A stretch of DNA of 64,000 bases, taken from assembly GCA_035362835.1 (NCBI GenBank), contig DAOSDY010000002.1, forward strand, positions 248,001-312,000, given 5' to 3'. How positions within the stretch are numbered: position 1 is the stretch's first letter; each line of letters starts with the position of its first letter. The notes under the pieces are model-generated. The model did not search any database. It saw only the letters and a program-made list of their open reading frames with translations, and had not been told where the DNA came from. Both the position numbers and the translations under genes were made by a program. The DNA comes from Melioribacteraceae bacterium. GTDB lineage: Bacteria; Bacteroidota; Ignavibacteria; Ignavibacteriales; Melioribacteraceae. Positions 27,001 through 34,842 of the stretch are shown in pieces.

Positions 27001-27958
27001 GTGGGAAGGCGCTCAACTCGATCTAAACTGGAAAATCGGCTGGGGCTTGAATAAAAATACGTCGCTTCAGACCGACCCTGAAGGAAATGTAACAATAAAT
27101 AATCTTGTATCTACGGGTACAATCGACCGTTCATTCTTAACATTGCCACCTACACTTATCTTCTCATTCCTGGGTAACGGTATGAAGAAGGTGAGTGAAC
27201 TCTACGATAAGAATTCGGATAATCCAAACGCGAGCTTATCCAAAGCATTCCAGGAAGGATTTGAGACCATCTCGATACTTTCCAAAATTCCGGTATTATC
27301 GCAGCTTGCGAAATATATTCCGCGGCCGAACTGGAGTTTCAGCTGGTCCGGTCTTGAACGTTATGAATTCCTCAGCTTTGCTAAGAAAGTTTCTATTCAG
27401 CACACTTATGTTTCCAACTACAGCGAAGGCTGGAAAATCAATCCTGACGGACTCCAGGAAGTTCAATCGCAGAAAATTGATTACGGGTTCCAGCCGCTTA
27501 TCGGTCTTAATATGCAGTTCGACGATTTTCTCGGAGGTAACTTCCAAAGCACGGTCAGGTTCTCATCCAAATCAACATACAGTCTCGGTGCTTCTACCAG
27601 AAATATTACGGAAGCGTTTACACGCGACATAAACATATCCGCCAGCTACAGCAAATCAGGCTTCGAACTTCCCCTTTTCGGTATCTCATTAAAGAACGAT
27701 CTCGAAATTTCATTCTCTTATACCAGCGGAAAAACTTCCAGTCTTATCTATGAAATGGACGATTTCAAAGAGGAAGGAAAACCTCAGGAAGGTAAAACCA
27801 ATACTACTATTGAACCCAAAATTAAATACGTTATGAGTTCAAGAGTTACACTTTCAATATTTTACCGAAGAACAAGTATAGAACCAGAAGGTGCTTCCAG
27901 AATTCCCCCTACGGTTACAAATGAAGCGGGAATTGATGTTCATATAGCCATTCAGTAA
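21026..27958 (+). CDS. sprA: SprA/Sov, type IX secretion outer-membrane translocon
   Basis: A 2310-residue protein, in the usual size range of SprA (about 2300-2500). There is an N-terminal hydrophobic export segment (LFLLPFFVAAVIFSFGF). The rest is dominated by beta-strand-rich sequence with frequent aromatic-ended strands, consistent with the 36-strand SprA barrel. Recognisable SprA stretches include LKIAGAVDIHGAW, VEFIRFWFSGAEQDVHLRFAEMNLVGNQW and SIAYVDDFEGAKRIIPLGMP. A low-complexity Gln/Arg/Gly-rich segment near residues 1830-1850 is probably a loop. It forms the channel that exports C-terminal-domain cargo across the outer membrane. A porX homolog follows immediately. Confidence 0.92.
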   Translation: MRIIKRSTIFSVPENTSKLGIKLFLLPFFVAAVIFSFGFTHQGNTREGKQFFFDSSLSLLMEMNRLEQQLELPFHKNSESLPDQSPVSGHYFSSPDTTIKKDSILTPDSLVVKLSKSDSIKLLARQDSLRIVDSLMQDSTARLQHFRYVRQDQYTTRFRERKESSLLLRPSQGTITRLAQLDPTGTKVIIKEEIGGNVLRPILELPLEEYIELRLEAINRKLWEDKGYEYKLKEDKKDLSQLLTDITNIEIPLPSASFLSIFGPPKINLKIAGAVDIHGAWRNETTTGITTSALGNTRNEPDFKQQVQINLSGTIGDKLTISADWNTERQFQYENQLKIKYTGYDDEIIQSIEAGNVSLQTSPLIGGSEALFGVKAMMKMGPFSLTALASQKKGEVQEVSISGGAKAQKFEIRAYDYSPNHFFLHPVYADPNLAIFKNYFSNPVPQIVDSLRVKDIQVWKTITGLVNPNERKANAYIDLRKRNRNQLYNDLRDSTLQSVPGTREIDRRFLLLQQGIDYEIHAETGFISFKTQIQDQDAVAAAFRLEGPTSSPDDDIYYGEFIQDVGADSTARIVLRLIKPPNLQPQFRDAWKLQLRNIYPVGGRDIKDEGFLFDIKYQIEGGEPQNEIAGNKLLQVFGLDKTDKSGTSTQPDATFDYFPNRTVFPSTGEIVFPVLQPFGDDFPAQLGPELRYDAIYDTTVTFAKQDRAKDKFILSGEYSASVSSVYNLGFNVVENSVRVMLGGNELKEGIDYTVDYNLGQIIIRKDEALVPGADLRITFEQNDLFQLASKTLLGLRGLLDISRETTLGFSYLNLNQQTLSDKVRIGEEPLNNSILGVDFNTRLNLPFVTKALDQVISTSAPSMFTLNAEYAYMSPDPNTKKSTISSDNGRSIAYVDDFEGAKRIIPLGMPYNSWRDLSVPTKLPFIGGLSLNVQMNYKAKSYWYNVTPSDVTVKQIYGDRKQASPEDQFITVLDYKYLPAEKGTYNWSPDLADKSRNWGGMMKVLSSTANNLIEENIEFIEFWVQIVRAPSNLKLNIDLGQISEDVIPNNRLDTEDKNLNDLVDEGEDTGIDGLNDFEEPGYNSVTNPDPSGDNYTFQLTSNADYSRVNGTERNAQSIDQGRLPDSEDLNRNFTLDLVNSYFRYEVPIDTNRSVNQFIQGAGDNGWYLFKIPLKDFILKEGSPSFSVVEFIRFWFSGAEQDVHLRFAEMNLVGNQWQKVLDNRVTIDDEVLTVSTISIEENPEYDSPPGVFRERDRSKPDYEIFKNEQALNLLLKNLEDGDKREIVRYLYRPLDVFNYKEMKLFIHGDKDSLSQNSVSYYNDPSDYSSEVYMRFGSDSLNYYEYRQPVRGGWNEVSLIFSELTAIKQRRDTTNIKTVYRVPVEGKEGHLYGVLGNPTLTRITFFTIGILNPSGKGTVGRRVSGSVWINELRVLEADDTPGWAYSASSSLTLADLAKVTFNINQTNPYFHKLADRFGTRQDNLSWGLAADIDVLKLLPFNMPGSNLRVTYNRQEQSTNPVFVPGTDIKVEEAQNELRKSLIDQNVAEEDINSAVENLKRESQTIAVTETFTISNIRLKIPTDKWYIDDIINNLSFGFNYNKTAGRSPTVESSNSWIWNANANYSVAFSRDLYFKPLDIPIIGDLIGIFTDYKDVKVYFAPQTLSASMTASRKRSFTQNRLLATKPNITRDFTSTRGAGFTWAFTEGGFLNLTLTYNFDISSTLAFLLVQDENERSESEIWRDIFGGTFFGRDFNYKQNFDLRANPKLPSIWDLSRYINLTASYGVSYNWQNNFQQAELGRSAGYSNRISAGFNIRLKSIFAPLFQEATPVQQTPQRQEGGRGGRRSQQRSTPAQVAQPDVKKELTDSINVAVDSVAVKDSLLTEEEEMEEVDTPGTLDKSLELLKLAVKWLLLDYDQISINFSQNSSYSGGGLAGEGTGFNNFWGVKQSASKGPSRLFMLGLSNDIGKRAPMGNLSDSYSHNNNLDFKTSRPLWEGAQLDLNWKIGWGLNKNTSLQTDPEGNVTINNLVSTGTIDRSFLTLPPTLIFSFLGNGMKKVSELYDKNSDNPNASLSKAFQEGFETISILSKIPVLSQLAKYIPRPNWSFSWSGLERYEFLSFAKKVSIQHTYVSNYSEGWKINPDGLQEVQSQKIDYGFQPLIGLNMQFDDFLGGNFQSTVRFSSKSTYSLGASTRNITEAFTRDINISASYSKSGFELPLFGISLKNDLEISFSYTSGKTSSLIYEMDDFKEEGKPQEGKTNTTIEPKIKYVMSSRVTLSIFYRRTSIEPEGASRIPPTVTNEAGIDVHIAIQ

Positions 27959-27983
27959 AATTGATTACTAATTTTTGGATAAT

Positions 27984-29555
27984 ATGAAAAAAAATAAGAT
28001 TCTCTGGGTAGATGATGAAATCGATTTGCTTCGCGCTCATATCATCTTTCTTAATGAAAAAGGGTATGATGTTCAAACAGTTACTAACGGTGAAGACGCA
28101 ATTAACAAAGTAAGAAATGAACAATTCGACCTGATATTCCTAGACGAAATGATGCCCGGCATAGGCGGACTTGAAACTCTATCCCGCATAAAAGAAATCT
28201 CATCAAATCTCCCGGTTGTTATGATTACAAAAAATGAAGCCGAGTCTTTGATGAATGATGCTATCGGAAGTAAAATAAGCGATTACCTTATTAAACCCGT
28301 CGTCCCGTCTCAGGTTCTTCTTGTCTGCAAAAAAATTCTTGAAAGCAAAAAAATATCCGTTGAATATGCCGCAAAAGATTATCTGAACGACTTCAATGAA
28401 ATCTCCCGCCGGCTTCTGATGAATCCAGATTTTAACGACTGGATTGAAATTTATCTGAAGCTTGTAAGCTGGGATATGGAACTGGATACGCACCCCGAGA
28501 TAAATCTGCGCCAGACTCTAAGCGAACAGCGGAAGGAATGCAATCAGGAATTCTCGAAGTATGTTGAAAAAGAGTATAAGAACTGGGTTAATACCAATGA
28601 TAAAGATTCTGCGCCTCTTCTTACACCCGGTATAACAGAGAAATATGTTTTGCCACATCTTGCCAAATCCGGCGGACCGCTTTTTTACATTGTAATCGAT
28701 TGCCTCCGTCTCGATCAATGGCTACTAATGGAAAAACACCTGATTGATCTTTTTACGATTCAGAAAGAATATTATTACTCAATACTTCCGACAGCGACAC
28801 CGTATTCAAGAAATGCTCTATTTGCAGGGCTTTATCCGTCCGAGATTGAAAAGCATTACCCAGATTTGTGGAGTTCGACGGAGGATGACGAAAACAGCAT
28901 GAACAAGTACGAGAAGGATCTTTTGCAGCTCCTTCTCAACCGTAAAAAAATTCAACTCAACAATGAAATGAAGTATGTTAAAATAATTGATCCGGAAGTT
29001 GGAAGATCATTTGAACAGAATATCCTATCGTATAAGAAGACTCATTTCCTGGCGGTCGTCGTAAATTTTCTCGATATGATCGCACACGGCAGATCCGATT
29101 CACAGATTCTAAAAGAAATTGCTCCGGATGAATCTGCTTTCCGTTCTCTTACTAACAGCTGGTTCCAGCATTCTTATCTCCTCAATACTTTCAGAACAAT
29201 AGCTTCCATTCCGAAAGCGAAGGTGATAGTAACGACTGATCACGGAAGCATAAGGGCTATGAGAGGTGCTAAAGTATTGGGGGACAGGGAGGCGTCATCA
29301 AATCTCAGATTTAAATTCGGACGGAATTTAAAGGTTGATGACAAGAACGCAATCTTTATTAAACAGCCGGCTGATTATAAATTGCCCAAACACAGCGTTG
29401 CGATTAGTTATATAATTGCAAAAGAGGATTATTATTTCGTCTATCCGACCGATTATCATAAGTACCTGAGTTATTACAAGGACAGTTTTCAGCATGGCGG
29501 AATTTCGATGGAGGAGATGATATTGCCTGTGATTACAATGGAGAGTAAAGTGTGA
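27984..29555 (+). CDS. porX: PorX-like response regulator with PglZ domain
   Basis: About 523 residues. An N-terminal receiver domain (ILWVDDEIDLLRAHIIFL; phospho-acceptor Asp in LIFLDEMMPG; conserved Lys in YLIKPV) is joined to a C-terminal PglZ/alkaline-phosphatase-superfamily domain. That domain has YIVIDCLRLDQWLLME, PTATPYSRNALFAGLYPSE, VNFLDMIAHG and VTTDHGS. This is the architecture of PorX, the regulator of type IX secretion genes, whose PglZ domain acts as a phosphodiesterase on oligonucleotides. It lies 26 nt after sprA. I chose ATG 27984; a TTG three codons upstream is possible. No output HTH domain is present, as in known PorX. Confidence 0.88.
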   Translation: MKKNKILWVDDEIDLLRAHIIFLNEKGYDVQTVTNGEDAINKVRNEQFDLIFLDEMMPGIGGLETLSRIKEISSNLPVVMITKNEAESLMNDAIGSKISDYLIKPVVPSQVLLVCKKILESKKISVEYAAKDYLNDFNEISRRLLMNPDFNDWIEIYLKLVSWDMELDTHPEINLRQTLSEQRKECNQEFSKYVEKEYKNWVNTNDKDSAPLLTPGITEKYVLPHLAKSGGPLFYIVIDCLRLDQWLLMEKHLIDLFTIQKEYYYSILPTATPYSRNALFAGLYPSEIEKHYPDLWSSTEDDENSMNKYEKDLLQLLLNRKKIQLNNEMKYVKIIDPEVGRSFEQNILSYKKTHFLAVVVNFLDMIAHGRSDSQILKEIAPDESAFRSLTNSWFQHSYLLNTFRTIASIPKAKVIVTTDHGSIRAMRGAKVLGDREASSNLRFKFGRNLKVDDKNAIFIKQPADYKLPKHSVAISYIIAKEDYYFVYPTDYHKYLSYYKDSFQHGGISMEEMILPVITMESKV

Positions 29556-29980
29556 TTATACTTCCGTTCAGCCGGATAGTTGAGAGTGAATCTGAGACCG
29601 AAGAAATCGCCGCCGGATTTTCTGAAATGATTTCGGAAGGGGATCTCGTTCTGCTTAACGGCGACCTCGGAAGCGGTAAAACTTTTTTTGTAAAATGCCT
29701 CTGTTCTAATTATGGTATTCAAAATGTAACCAGTCCAAGCTTTGCTATTGTTAACGAGTATTCGGGATTAAAAAAAATATTTCATTTCGATTTTTACAGA
29801 ATAAAAAAACTGAACGAGTTGTACGATATCGGTATTGAGGATTATCTTAAAGATGATAAAGCAATAGCGCTGATTGAATGGGCCGAATTATGGAACGAAA
29901 TAATACCTAATAAACACTACGAAGTAAGAATTGAAATGTTTAACGAACAGAAACGTAAAATATCGATCACAAAACAATGA
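29552..29980 (+). CDS. tsaE: tRNA threonylcarbamoyladenosine biosynthesis ATPase TsaE
   Basis: 142 residues with Walker A GDLGSGKTFF, then TSPSFAIVNEYSG and FHFDFYRIKKLNELYDIGIEDYL, all typical of TsaE. It is the ATPase partner of TsaB-TsaD in making t6A37 on ANN-decoding tRNAs. It begins with GTG overlapping the porX stop (GTGA) and overlaps tsaB by 4 nt, so it is translationally coupled on both sides. Linkage of porX to tsaE is also seen in other Bacteroidota. Confidence 0.92.
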   Translation: MIILPFSRIVESESETEEIAAGFSEMISEGDLVLLNGDLGSGKTFFVKCLCSNYGIQNVTSPSFAIVNEYSGLKKIFHFDFYRIKKLNELYDIGIEDYLKDDKAIALIEWAELWNEIIPNKHYEVRIEMFNEQKRKISITKQ

Positions 29981-30633
29981 AGACTAATTTCCCGATTCTG
30001 GGTATCGAAACTTCCGGAGAACTTTGCAGCGTTGCCCTGATGGTTAACGATTCGGAATATTATGAAGTTAATATTCTGAAAAAGCATATCCATTCCAGGA
30101 AATTAATTGATATGATCGATTCGGTTTTAAAAGAATCAGGGACTGATATCAAAAAAATCTCGTCTATCGCAGTATCTATGGGGCCGGGTTCATTCACTGG
30201 ATTAAGAATCGGTCTAACAGCTGCCAAAGGTCTGGCATTCGGTTCGCAGCTGCCTGTCATTCCGGTATCTACATTCAATGCAATGGCAGTTGTAATATCG
30301 GGATTCTTAAAACCGGAAACTGAATTTGCGGTAATGCGTAATGCCAGTATTGAGGATCTCTACTTCTCTGAATTTGTGTCGGAAGGAATATCATTCCGTA
30401 CTTTAAAAGAGACCTGTCTGGTAAACAAAAAAGATCTCGAACAATTATTGTCGGGAAAAGATTTGATTTTTGGGGATTTGACAGAAAATTTTCCGGTTAA
30501 AAGATTCCGCGGTCCGGAAGCGGTTGATATTTGCAGATACGCTTATTTATTTGGGAAGGATTTATTAACTTTTGACTACGATTATCTGGAACCATATTAT
30601 TTGAAACAATTTATTGCCAGGGTTAAAAAATGA
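29977..30633 (+). CDS. tsaB: tRNA threonylcarbamoyladenosine biosynthesis protein TsaB
   Basis: 218 residues in the ASKHA fold: ILGIETSGELCSVALM at the N-terminus and VSMGPGSFTGLRIGLTAAKGLAFG near residues 67-90, the TsaB signature. It scaffolds TsaD and TsaE in t6A synthesis. It overlaps both neighbours by 4 nt. The length is normal for the family. Confidence 0.92.
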   Translation: MKTNFPILGIETSGELCSVALMVNDSEYYEVNILKKHIHSRKLIDMIDSVLKESGTDIKKISSIAVSMGPGSFTGLRIGLTAAKGLAFGSQLPVIPVSTFNAMAVVISGFLKPETEFAVMRNASIEDLYFSEFVSEGISFRTLKETCLVNKKDLEQLLSGKDLIFGDLTENFPVKRFRGPEAVDICRYAYLFGKDLLTFDYDYLEPYYLKQFIARVKK

Positions 30634-31352
30634 AACGGCTATCTATATTTTTTCTGTTTTTATTAACAGCTAATATTAATGCTCAGTCGAATTCACCAAA
30701 GATTGTTTCCCTTAAACCGGAACACAATTTCGGGGAAATTCTGGAAGGTCAGGTTGTAAGTCATACCTTTGAGATTCAGAATGCAGGCGGGGCGGATTTA
30801 AAAATCGACAAGGTGCAGGCTTCCTGCGGATGCACTGCGGTGCAGCCGGCTAAAAAAATTCTTAAGCCGGGTGAAAAAACAACTATTAAAGTTGAATTCG
30901 ATTCGAGTGACCGGATGGGTATTCAGCAGAAATATGTTTATGTATTCTCCAATGATCCGATTACTCCTCAGCTCAGACTTGCATTTTCGGCACTAATTGT
31001 TGAAAAAATTGCGAATCCGACCGGCAAGGTTCCGAAGATGAAACTGGATAAAAATCAGATAGATTTCGGCAACGTTGAAGAGGGGAAAATCGTTCTGGCA
31101 AAAGTTCTTTTCCAGAATAACGGAAGCGGTGTTCTTACAATCAATGATATAAAATCGACCTGCGATTGTGCTGCCGCTTTATTAAGCAGTAAAAAACTGG
31201 AACCCGGAGAAACCGGTACATTACGGATTGAACTGGATACGGCTAATCGTTCTGGCAAGCTTACCAGAACAATTACATTGTTAACCAATGATCCTTCCGA
31301 ACCCCGGCAGGTAATCACCTTATTTGCTAACATAGAAAAGAAAAAAACATAA
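30630..31352 (+). CDS. DUF1573 domain secreted protein
   Basis: 240 residues with a signal peptide (MKRLSIFFLFLLTANINAQ) and two tandem DUF1573 Ig-like domains (about 25-125 and 130-238). The two share the pattern FGxVxEGxxVxxxFxxxNxGxxxLxI followed by CxC, seen as ASCGCTAV and STCDCAAA. These periplasmic modules are common in Bacteroidota, and their function is not established. It is coupled to tsaB by a 4-nt overlap and to accD by a 1-nt overlap, so it belongs to the same transcript. Confidence 0.85.
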   Translation: MKRLSIFFLFLLTANINAQSNSPKIVSLKPEHNFGEILEGQVVSHTFEIQNAGGADLKIDKVQASCGCTAVQPAKKILKPGEKTTIKVEFDSSDRMGIQQKYVYVFSNDPITPQLRLAFSALIVEKIANPTGKVPKMKLDKNQIDFGNVEEGKIVLAKVLFQNNGSGVLTINDIKSTCDCAAALLSSKKLEPGETGTLRIELDTANRSGKLTRTITLLTNDPSEPRQVITLFANIEKKKT

Positions 31353-32191
31353 TGGGCTGGTTTAAAAGGAAAAAAGAAAATATATCGCCGGACAGTAAAA
31401 AATCAGATATTCCGGATGGGCAGTGGGCTAAGTGTGAGGATTGCAGTGAAATTATTCACAACAAACAGCTTGAAGTAAATTCGTGGGTCTGTCCTAAGTG
31501 TAATTATCATTTCAGAATTGGAAGCGATCAGTATATTTCATTCCTTTTTGATAAAGGTTCATTTAAAGAATATGATAAAAAGATGAAATCGGGTGATCCC
31601 CTTGAATTTACTGATACAAAAAAATATTCAGAAAGAATTAATCTTACAATAAAGAAATCCGGTTTGAACGATGCTGTGAAAACAGGAACCGGGAAAATTG
31701 AGAATAAAAAGGTTGCTTTTGCGTGTATGGATTTCGGATTTATCGGCGGCAGTATGGGATCGGTAGTAGGAGAGAAGATTGCAAGAATTATTGACGTGGC
31801 TTATCAGGATAAATGCCCTCTGATAATTATCAGTCAGAGCGGCGGCGCCAGAATGATGGAGGGAGCTTTTTCGTTGATGCAAATGGCTAAGACGAGCGCG
31901 CGCCTGGCAAGACTGGCAGATGCAAAAATTCCTTTCATCTCCATTCTTACAGATCCTACAACAGGAGGAGTTACAGCCAGTTATTCGATGCTGGGCGATG
32001 TTATCATAGCCGAACCGAAAGCATTGATCGGATTTGCCGGTCCAAGAGTTATCAAACAAACAATCGGTAAAGACCTTCCGCAAGGATTTCAGAGATCCGA
32101 GTTTCTGCTCGAAAACGGTTTTGTCGATTTTATTGTGAATAGAAAACAGATGAGGGAGAAAGTCTCTCAACTTATAGAATATTTGACCTGA
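31352..32191 (+). CDS. accD: Acetyl-CoA carboxylase carboxyltransferase subunit beta
   Basis: 279 residues. An N-terminal four-cysteine zinc ribbon (CEDCSEIIHNK ... WVCPKCNYHF, residues about 27-50) is followed by a crotonase-fold carboxyltransferase domain. That domain has GGSMGSVVGEKI, SGGARMMEGAFSLMQMAKTSA and GGVTASYSMLGDVIIAEP. With AccA it transfers the carboxyl group from biotin to acetyl-CoA, giving malonyl-CoA. It abuts the convergent cysteine desulfurase gene with no gap and no terminator. The biotin ligase gene lies 1.2 kb away. Confidence 0.94.
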   Translation: MGWFKRKKENISPDSKKSDIPDGQWAKCEDCSEIIHNKQLEVNSWVCPKCNYHFRIGSDQYISFLFDKGSFKEYDKKMKSGDPLEFTDTKKYSERINLTIKKSGLNDAVKTGTGKIENKKVAFACMDFGFIGGSMGSVVGEKIARIIDVAYQDKCPLIIISQSGGARMMEGAFSLMQMAKTSARLARLADAKIPFISILTDPTTGGVTASYSMLGDVIIAEPKALIGFAGPRVIKQTIGKDLPQGFQRSEFLLENGFVDFIVNRKQMREKVSQLIEYLT

Positions 32192-33346
32192 TCAGATCCT
32201 TAATTTCCTTGCCAGATTTGACAGAACGTCCAGAGCGTAATTCACCTCTTCAATTGTATTTTCATTCGAGAAAGAGAATCTGATCGTTCCTTTAGCATCA
32301 GCTTCGGATTTCCCGCTCGCTAATATTACATGAGAAGGCTTCAATGTACCTGAAGTACAGGCAGCGCCGTTTGATGCGGCAACACCGTTAATATCCAGAA
32401 ACATCAGTATCGCTTCCGCATCAATTCTGTAATAACCGGCACTGAATGTGATGCTTAAAATATAGGGATGAGCATCTTCGCCCCCGTTCAGAATTATTCC
32501 GTCTTTGTCGATGTTGGAAAGACCCTTAATAAACTCGCTTCTAATTCCGGTTACATGTTCAAAATTCTGTTTCATTTCATTTTGAGCTAATCGCACAGCT
32601 TCGGCAAATCCAAGAATTGACGCAACATTCTCCGTCCCACCTCTTCTATTCCTTTCCTGCGAACCACCTGTAATTAATGGAGTAATCGGAGTACCGCTTT
32701 TTATATATGTGAAGCCGGCTCCTTTAGGTCCGTATATTTTGTGTGAAGAAGCTGATAATGAATCAACTCCTAAGTTCCGGACATCAATAGGAATCTTTGC
32801 AAAGCTTTGGACGGCATCTGTATGAAAATACACATTTTCACTTTTGCATAAAGGGGACAGAGATTTAATATCGTTAATTGAACCGGATTCATTATTGATG
32901 TGTATTAATGAAACAAAAGAAGTTTTTTCGTCTAAACTTTTCTTAAGAGTTTCTAATTCAACTCTTGTTTCAGCATTAACTGGCAGGAAACAGGAATTAA
33001 GACCGTATGCGGATAATTTTTCAGCAGAGTCGATAATGCTATGATGATCGGCTTTAGAGACTATTAATTTGTTCCGTCGGCTTTCTTTTAATTCGGCAAT
33101 CGGAATCCCATAAATCACAAAATTGTTAGATTCGGTTCCGCCGCTTGTAAAATAGATTTCACTGGAATCGGCACCAATAAAATTCGCAATCGTTTCTCTT
33201 GCATCTTCAATTAATACCCGGGCTCTCCTCCCGAATGAATGCGCCGAAGAGGGATTCCCGAAATCTTCAGCGAGGTTTTTTTTTATAATCTCTATAACTC
33301 TGGGATGCGGTCTTGTAGTGGCGGCGTTGTCAAAATATACATTCAT
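32192..33346 (-). CDS. Cysteine desulfurase (NifS/IscS family)
   Basis: 384 residues of a PLP fold-type I enzyme. The PLP lysine is Lys203 in SASSHKIYGPKGAGF, with the His of VSKADHHSII and the TDAVQS aspartate upstream. The persulfide cysteine is Cys330 in SNGAACTSGTLKPSHV. The sequence GGSQERNRRGGTEN is typical of the NifS/IscS branch. It releases sulfur from cysteine for Fe-S cluster or tRNA thiolation. It shares a strand with birA, with 20 nt between. No iscU or regulator gene is adjacent, so the partner pathway cannot be fixed. Confidence 0.88.
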   Translation of the reverse strand: MNVYFDNAATTRPHPRVIEIIKKNLAEDFGNPSSAHSFGRRARVLIEDARETIANFIGADSSEIYFTSGGTESNNFVIYGIPIAELKESRRNKLIVSKADHHSIIDSAEKLSAYGLNSCFLPVNAETRVELETLKKSLDEKTSFVSLIHINNESGSINDIKSLSPLCKSENVYFHTDAVQSFAKIPIDVRNLGVDSLSASSHKIYGPKGAGFTYIKSGTPITPLITGGSQERNRRGGTENVASILGFAEAVRLAQNEMKQNFEHVTGIRSEFIKGLSNIDKDGIILNGGEDAHPYILSITFSAGYYRIDAEAILMFLDINGVAASNGAACTSGTLKPSHVILASGKSEADAKGTIRFSFSNENTIEEVNYALDVLSNLARKLRI

Positions 33347-33366
33347 TAATTGTTCAACCTTTCCCG

Positions 33367-34134
33367 TTACCTCAGACTTACATCGCCGAAATGAATCTTT
33401 TCCAACTTATCGGCAACCTTCAAAATTAGAAATCCATCTTCGTCTATATCATTAAATATTCCGGTTCGGATTTTATCCTCTTCAATTATCTTGATCCGCT
33501 CGCCGATAAGTTTGCATCTGTTGCGCCAGTCATTAAGAATTTTTTCCGGGTCTTTTTTCCAGATGTCAACAATATCTTCAAACAGATTTAACACTTCGCT
33601 TAAAACCCTTTCTCTGCTTACTATCGATTTAAATTCTTTTCTAATTGAAGTCGGTTGTATATCAAATTTACCGGGGAAGTTAGGTTGATTTACGTTAATC
33701 CCGACTCCAACAACCACTTTATTTATCTTATTCCCCTTGGAAGTGGACTCAAGTAAAATTCCCGAGATTTTTTTCTTGTCCACCAGAACATCATTAGGCC
33801 ATTTCAATTCAACATTTAACTGAAATAGATTTTCAAGAGCCTGAGCAACTGCCAGCGATGAACCGAGATTAATCAGATTTATCTTCTTCTCTTTAAAATC
33901 CTCTTTCAACAGTATTGAAAAAGTTAAATTCTGTCCGGAATTACTTATCCAAATTCTTTCTTTGCGTCCTCTCCCTTTTGTTTGATGTTCGGCCAATAAT
34001 ACTGTACCGTTCTGGCCGAATTCTTTGCTGGACAATAAGGTGGAGTTTGTTGATTCAACTTCGTCGCTGTAAATAAAATTCCTACCGATAAATTCGGTGT
34101 CTAGCTTAATATCAAATTCTTCAATATTGAACAC
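33367..34134 (-). CDS. birA: Biotin-[acetyl-CoA-carboxylase] ligase
   Basis: 255 residues with STNSTLL, the biotinyl-AMP-binding GRGRKERIW loop and LKWPNDVLVDKKKISGILLES, all standard for biotin protein ligases. The N-terminal winged-helix repressor domain of Escherichia coli BirA is absent, so it is a monofunctional ligase that should not regulate biotin genes. It biotinylates the carrier protein of acetyl-CoA carboxylase and related enzymes; accD is close by. Confidence 0.9.
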   Translation of the reverse strand: MFNIEEFDIKLDTEFIGRNFIYSDEVESTNSTLLSSKEFGQNGTVLLAEHQTKGRGRKERIWISNSGQNLTFSILLKEDFKEKKINLINLGSSLAVAQALENLFQLNVELKWPNDVLVDKKKISGILLESTSKGNKINKVVVGVGINVNQPNFPGKFDIQPTSIRKEFKSIVSRERVLSEVLNLFEDIVDIWKKDPEKILNDWRNRCKLIGERIKIIEEDKIRTGIFNDIDEDGFLILKVADKLEKIHFGDVSLR

Positions 34135-34293
34135 GCTTTCCTCCGGTGCTTATGAATTTAAGTCGCTACATCTGCCAAAAATTCTACAATACATTGACAT
34201 CCTGACAAAATTATATGTCTGCAAAATTTCTTTGTAAATCTTGGATGTCTCTAAGTTGTTATAATGTAATGAGTTAAATAAAATTAAATTTCT

Positions 34294-34309
34294 TGGCATA
34301 AGGATTGTA
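34294..34309 (+). promoter_or_regulatory. Sigma-54-like promoter before hsp20
   Basis: TGGCATAAGGATTGTA matches the spacing of the sigma-54 consensus TGGCACR-N4-TTGCW with two differences (C to T in each half). It lies 49 nt upstream of the hsp20 start, giving a leader of about 38 nt and room for the GGAGG site. Neither a CIRCE element nor a clear TAnnTTTG box is seen in this gap. Confidence 0.4.
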
Positions 34310-34357
34310 AAAGTTATAGAAAACATTCAAAAGTAAAAACAATATCAGGAGGTTAAA

Positions 34358-34792
34358 ATGACACTTATCAAATTTGAACCATTAAGAGAATTCGAAAGTA
34401 TTCACGACAGAATCCAGAGATACTTCGATGATTTCTCAAATTTCGGATTTCAATTTTCCGACAATTTTAATCCGAGAATAGATGTTTCAGAAGATGAGAA
34501 GACATACAACGTAATTGCTGAAATCCCCGGAATTAAAAAAGAGAATCTGAAAATCACATTACAAGATAACATTTTGACAATTGAAGGGGAAAAGAAAAAA
34601 GAAGAAGATTCAAAAGAAAAAAATTATTACAGATCCGAGAGAATTTTCGGAAGTTTTAAGAGATGTTTCACTCTGCCTTCGGAAGTTGATTCCGAAAAAG
34701 TGGATGCTAAGTTCGAAGACGGAGTTCTTAGTGTCAGTTTGAAAAAACTTGAACCGCAACCTAAGAAGGAAAAAGTAATTGAGCTGAAGTAA
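34358..34792 (+). CDS. Hsp20 small heat-shock protein
   Basis: 144 residues. The alpha-crystallin domain (about 40-135) runs from NPRIDVSEDEKTYNVIAEIP through KKENLKITLQDNILTIEGEK to the conserved FEDGVLSVSLKK. An ATP-independent chaperone that holds unfolding proteins for the DnaK system. A GGAGG site lies 6 nt before the ATG. It is the first gene of an hsp20-dnaK-hsp20 cluster. A 9-bp inverted repeat overlaps its stop codon. Confidence 0.92.
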   Translation: MTLIKFEPLREFESIHDRIQRYFDDFSNFGFQFSDNFNPRIDVSEDEKTYNVIAEIPGIKKENLKITLQDNILTIEGEKKKEEDSKEKNYYRSERIFGSFKRCFTLPSEVDSEKVDAKFEDGVLSVSLKKLEPQPKKEKVIELK

Positions 34793-34804
34793 AAGCTTCA
34801 GCTC
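34781..34804 (+). terminator. Hairpin at the hsp20-dnaK junction
   Basis: A perfect 9-bp inverted repeat GAGCTGAAG/CTTCAGCTC spans the hsp20 stop codon and is followed by a mixed A/T stretch. It could partly terminate transcription or stabilise the upstream message so that hsp20 and dnaK are made in different amounts. Confidence 0.45.
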
Positions 34805-34842
34805 TTCTAAAAAATTTTCAACTTAATTAAAAGGATAAGCAA

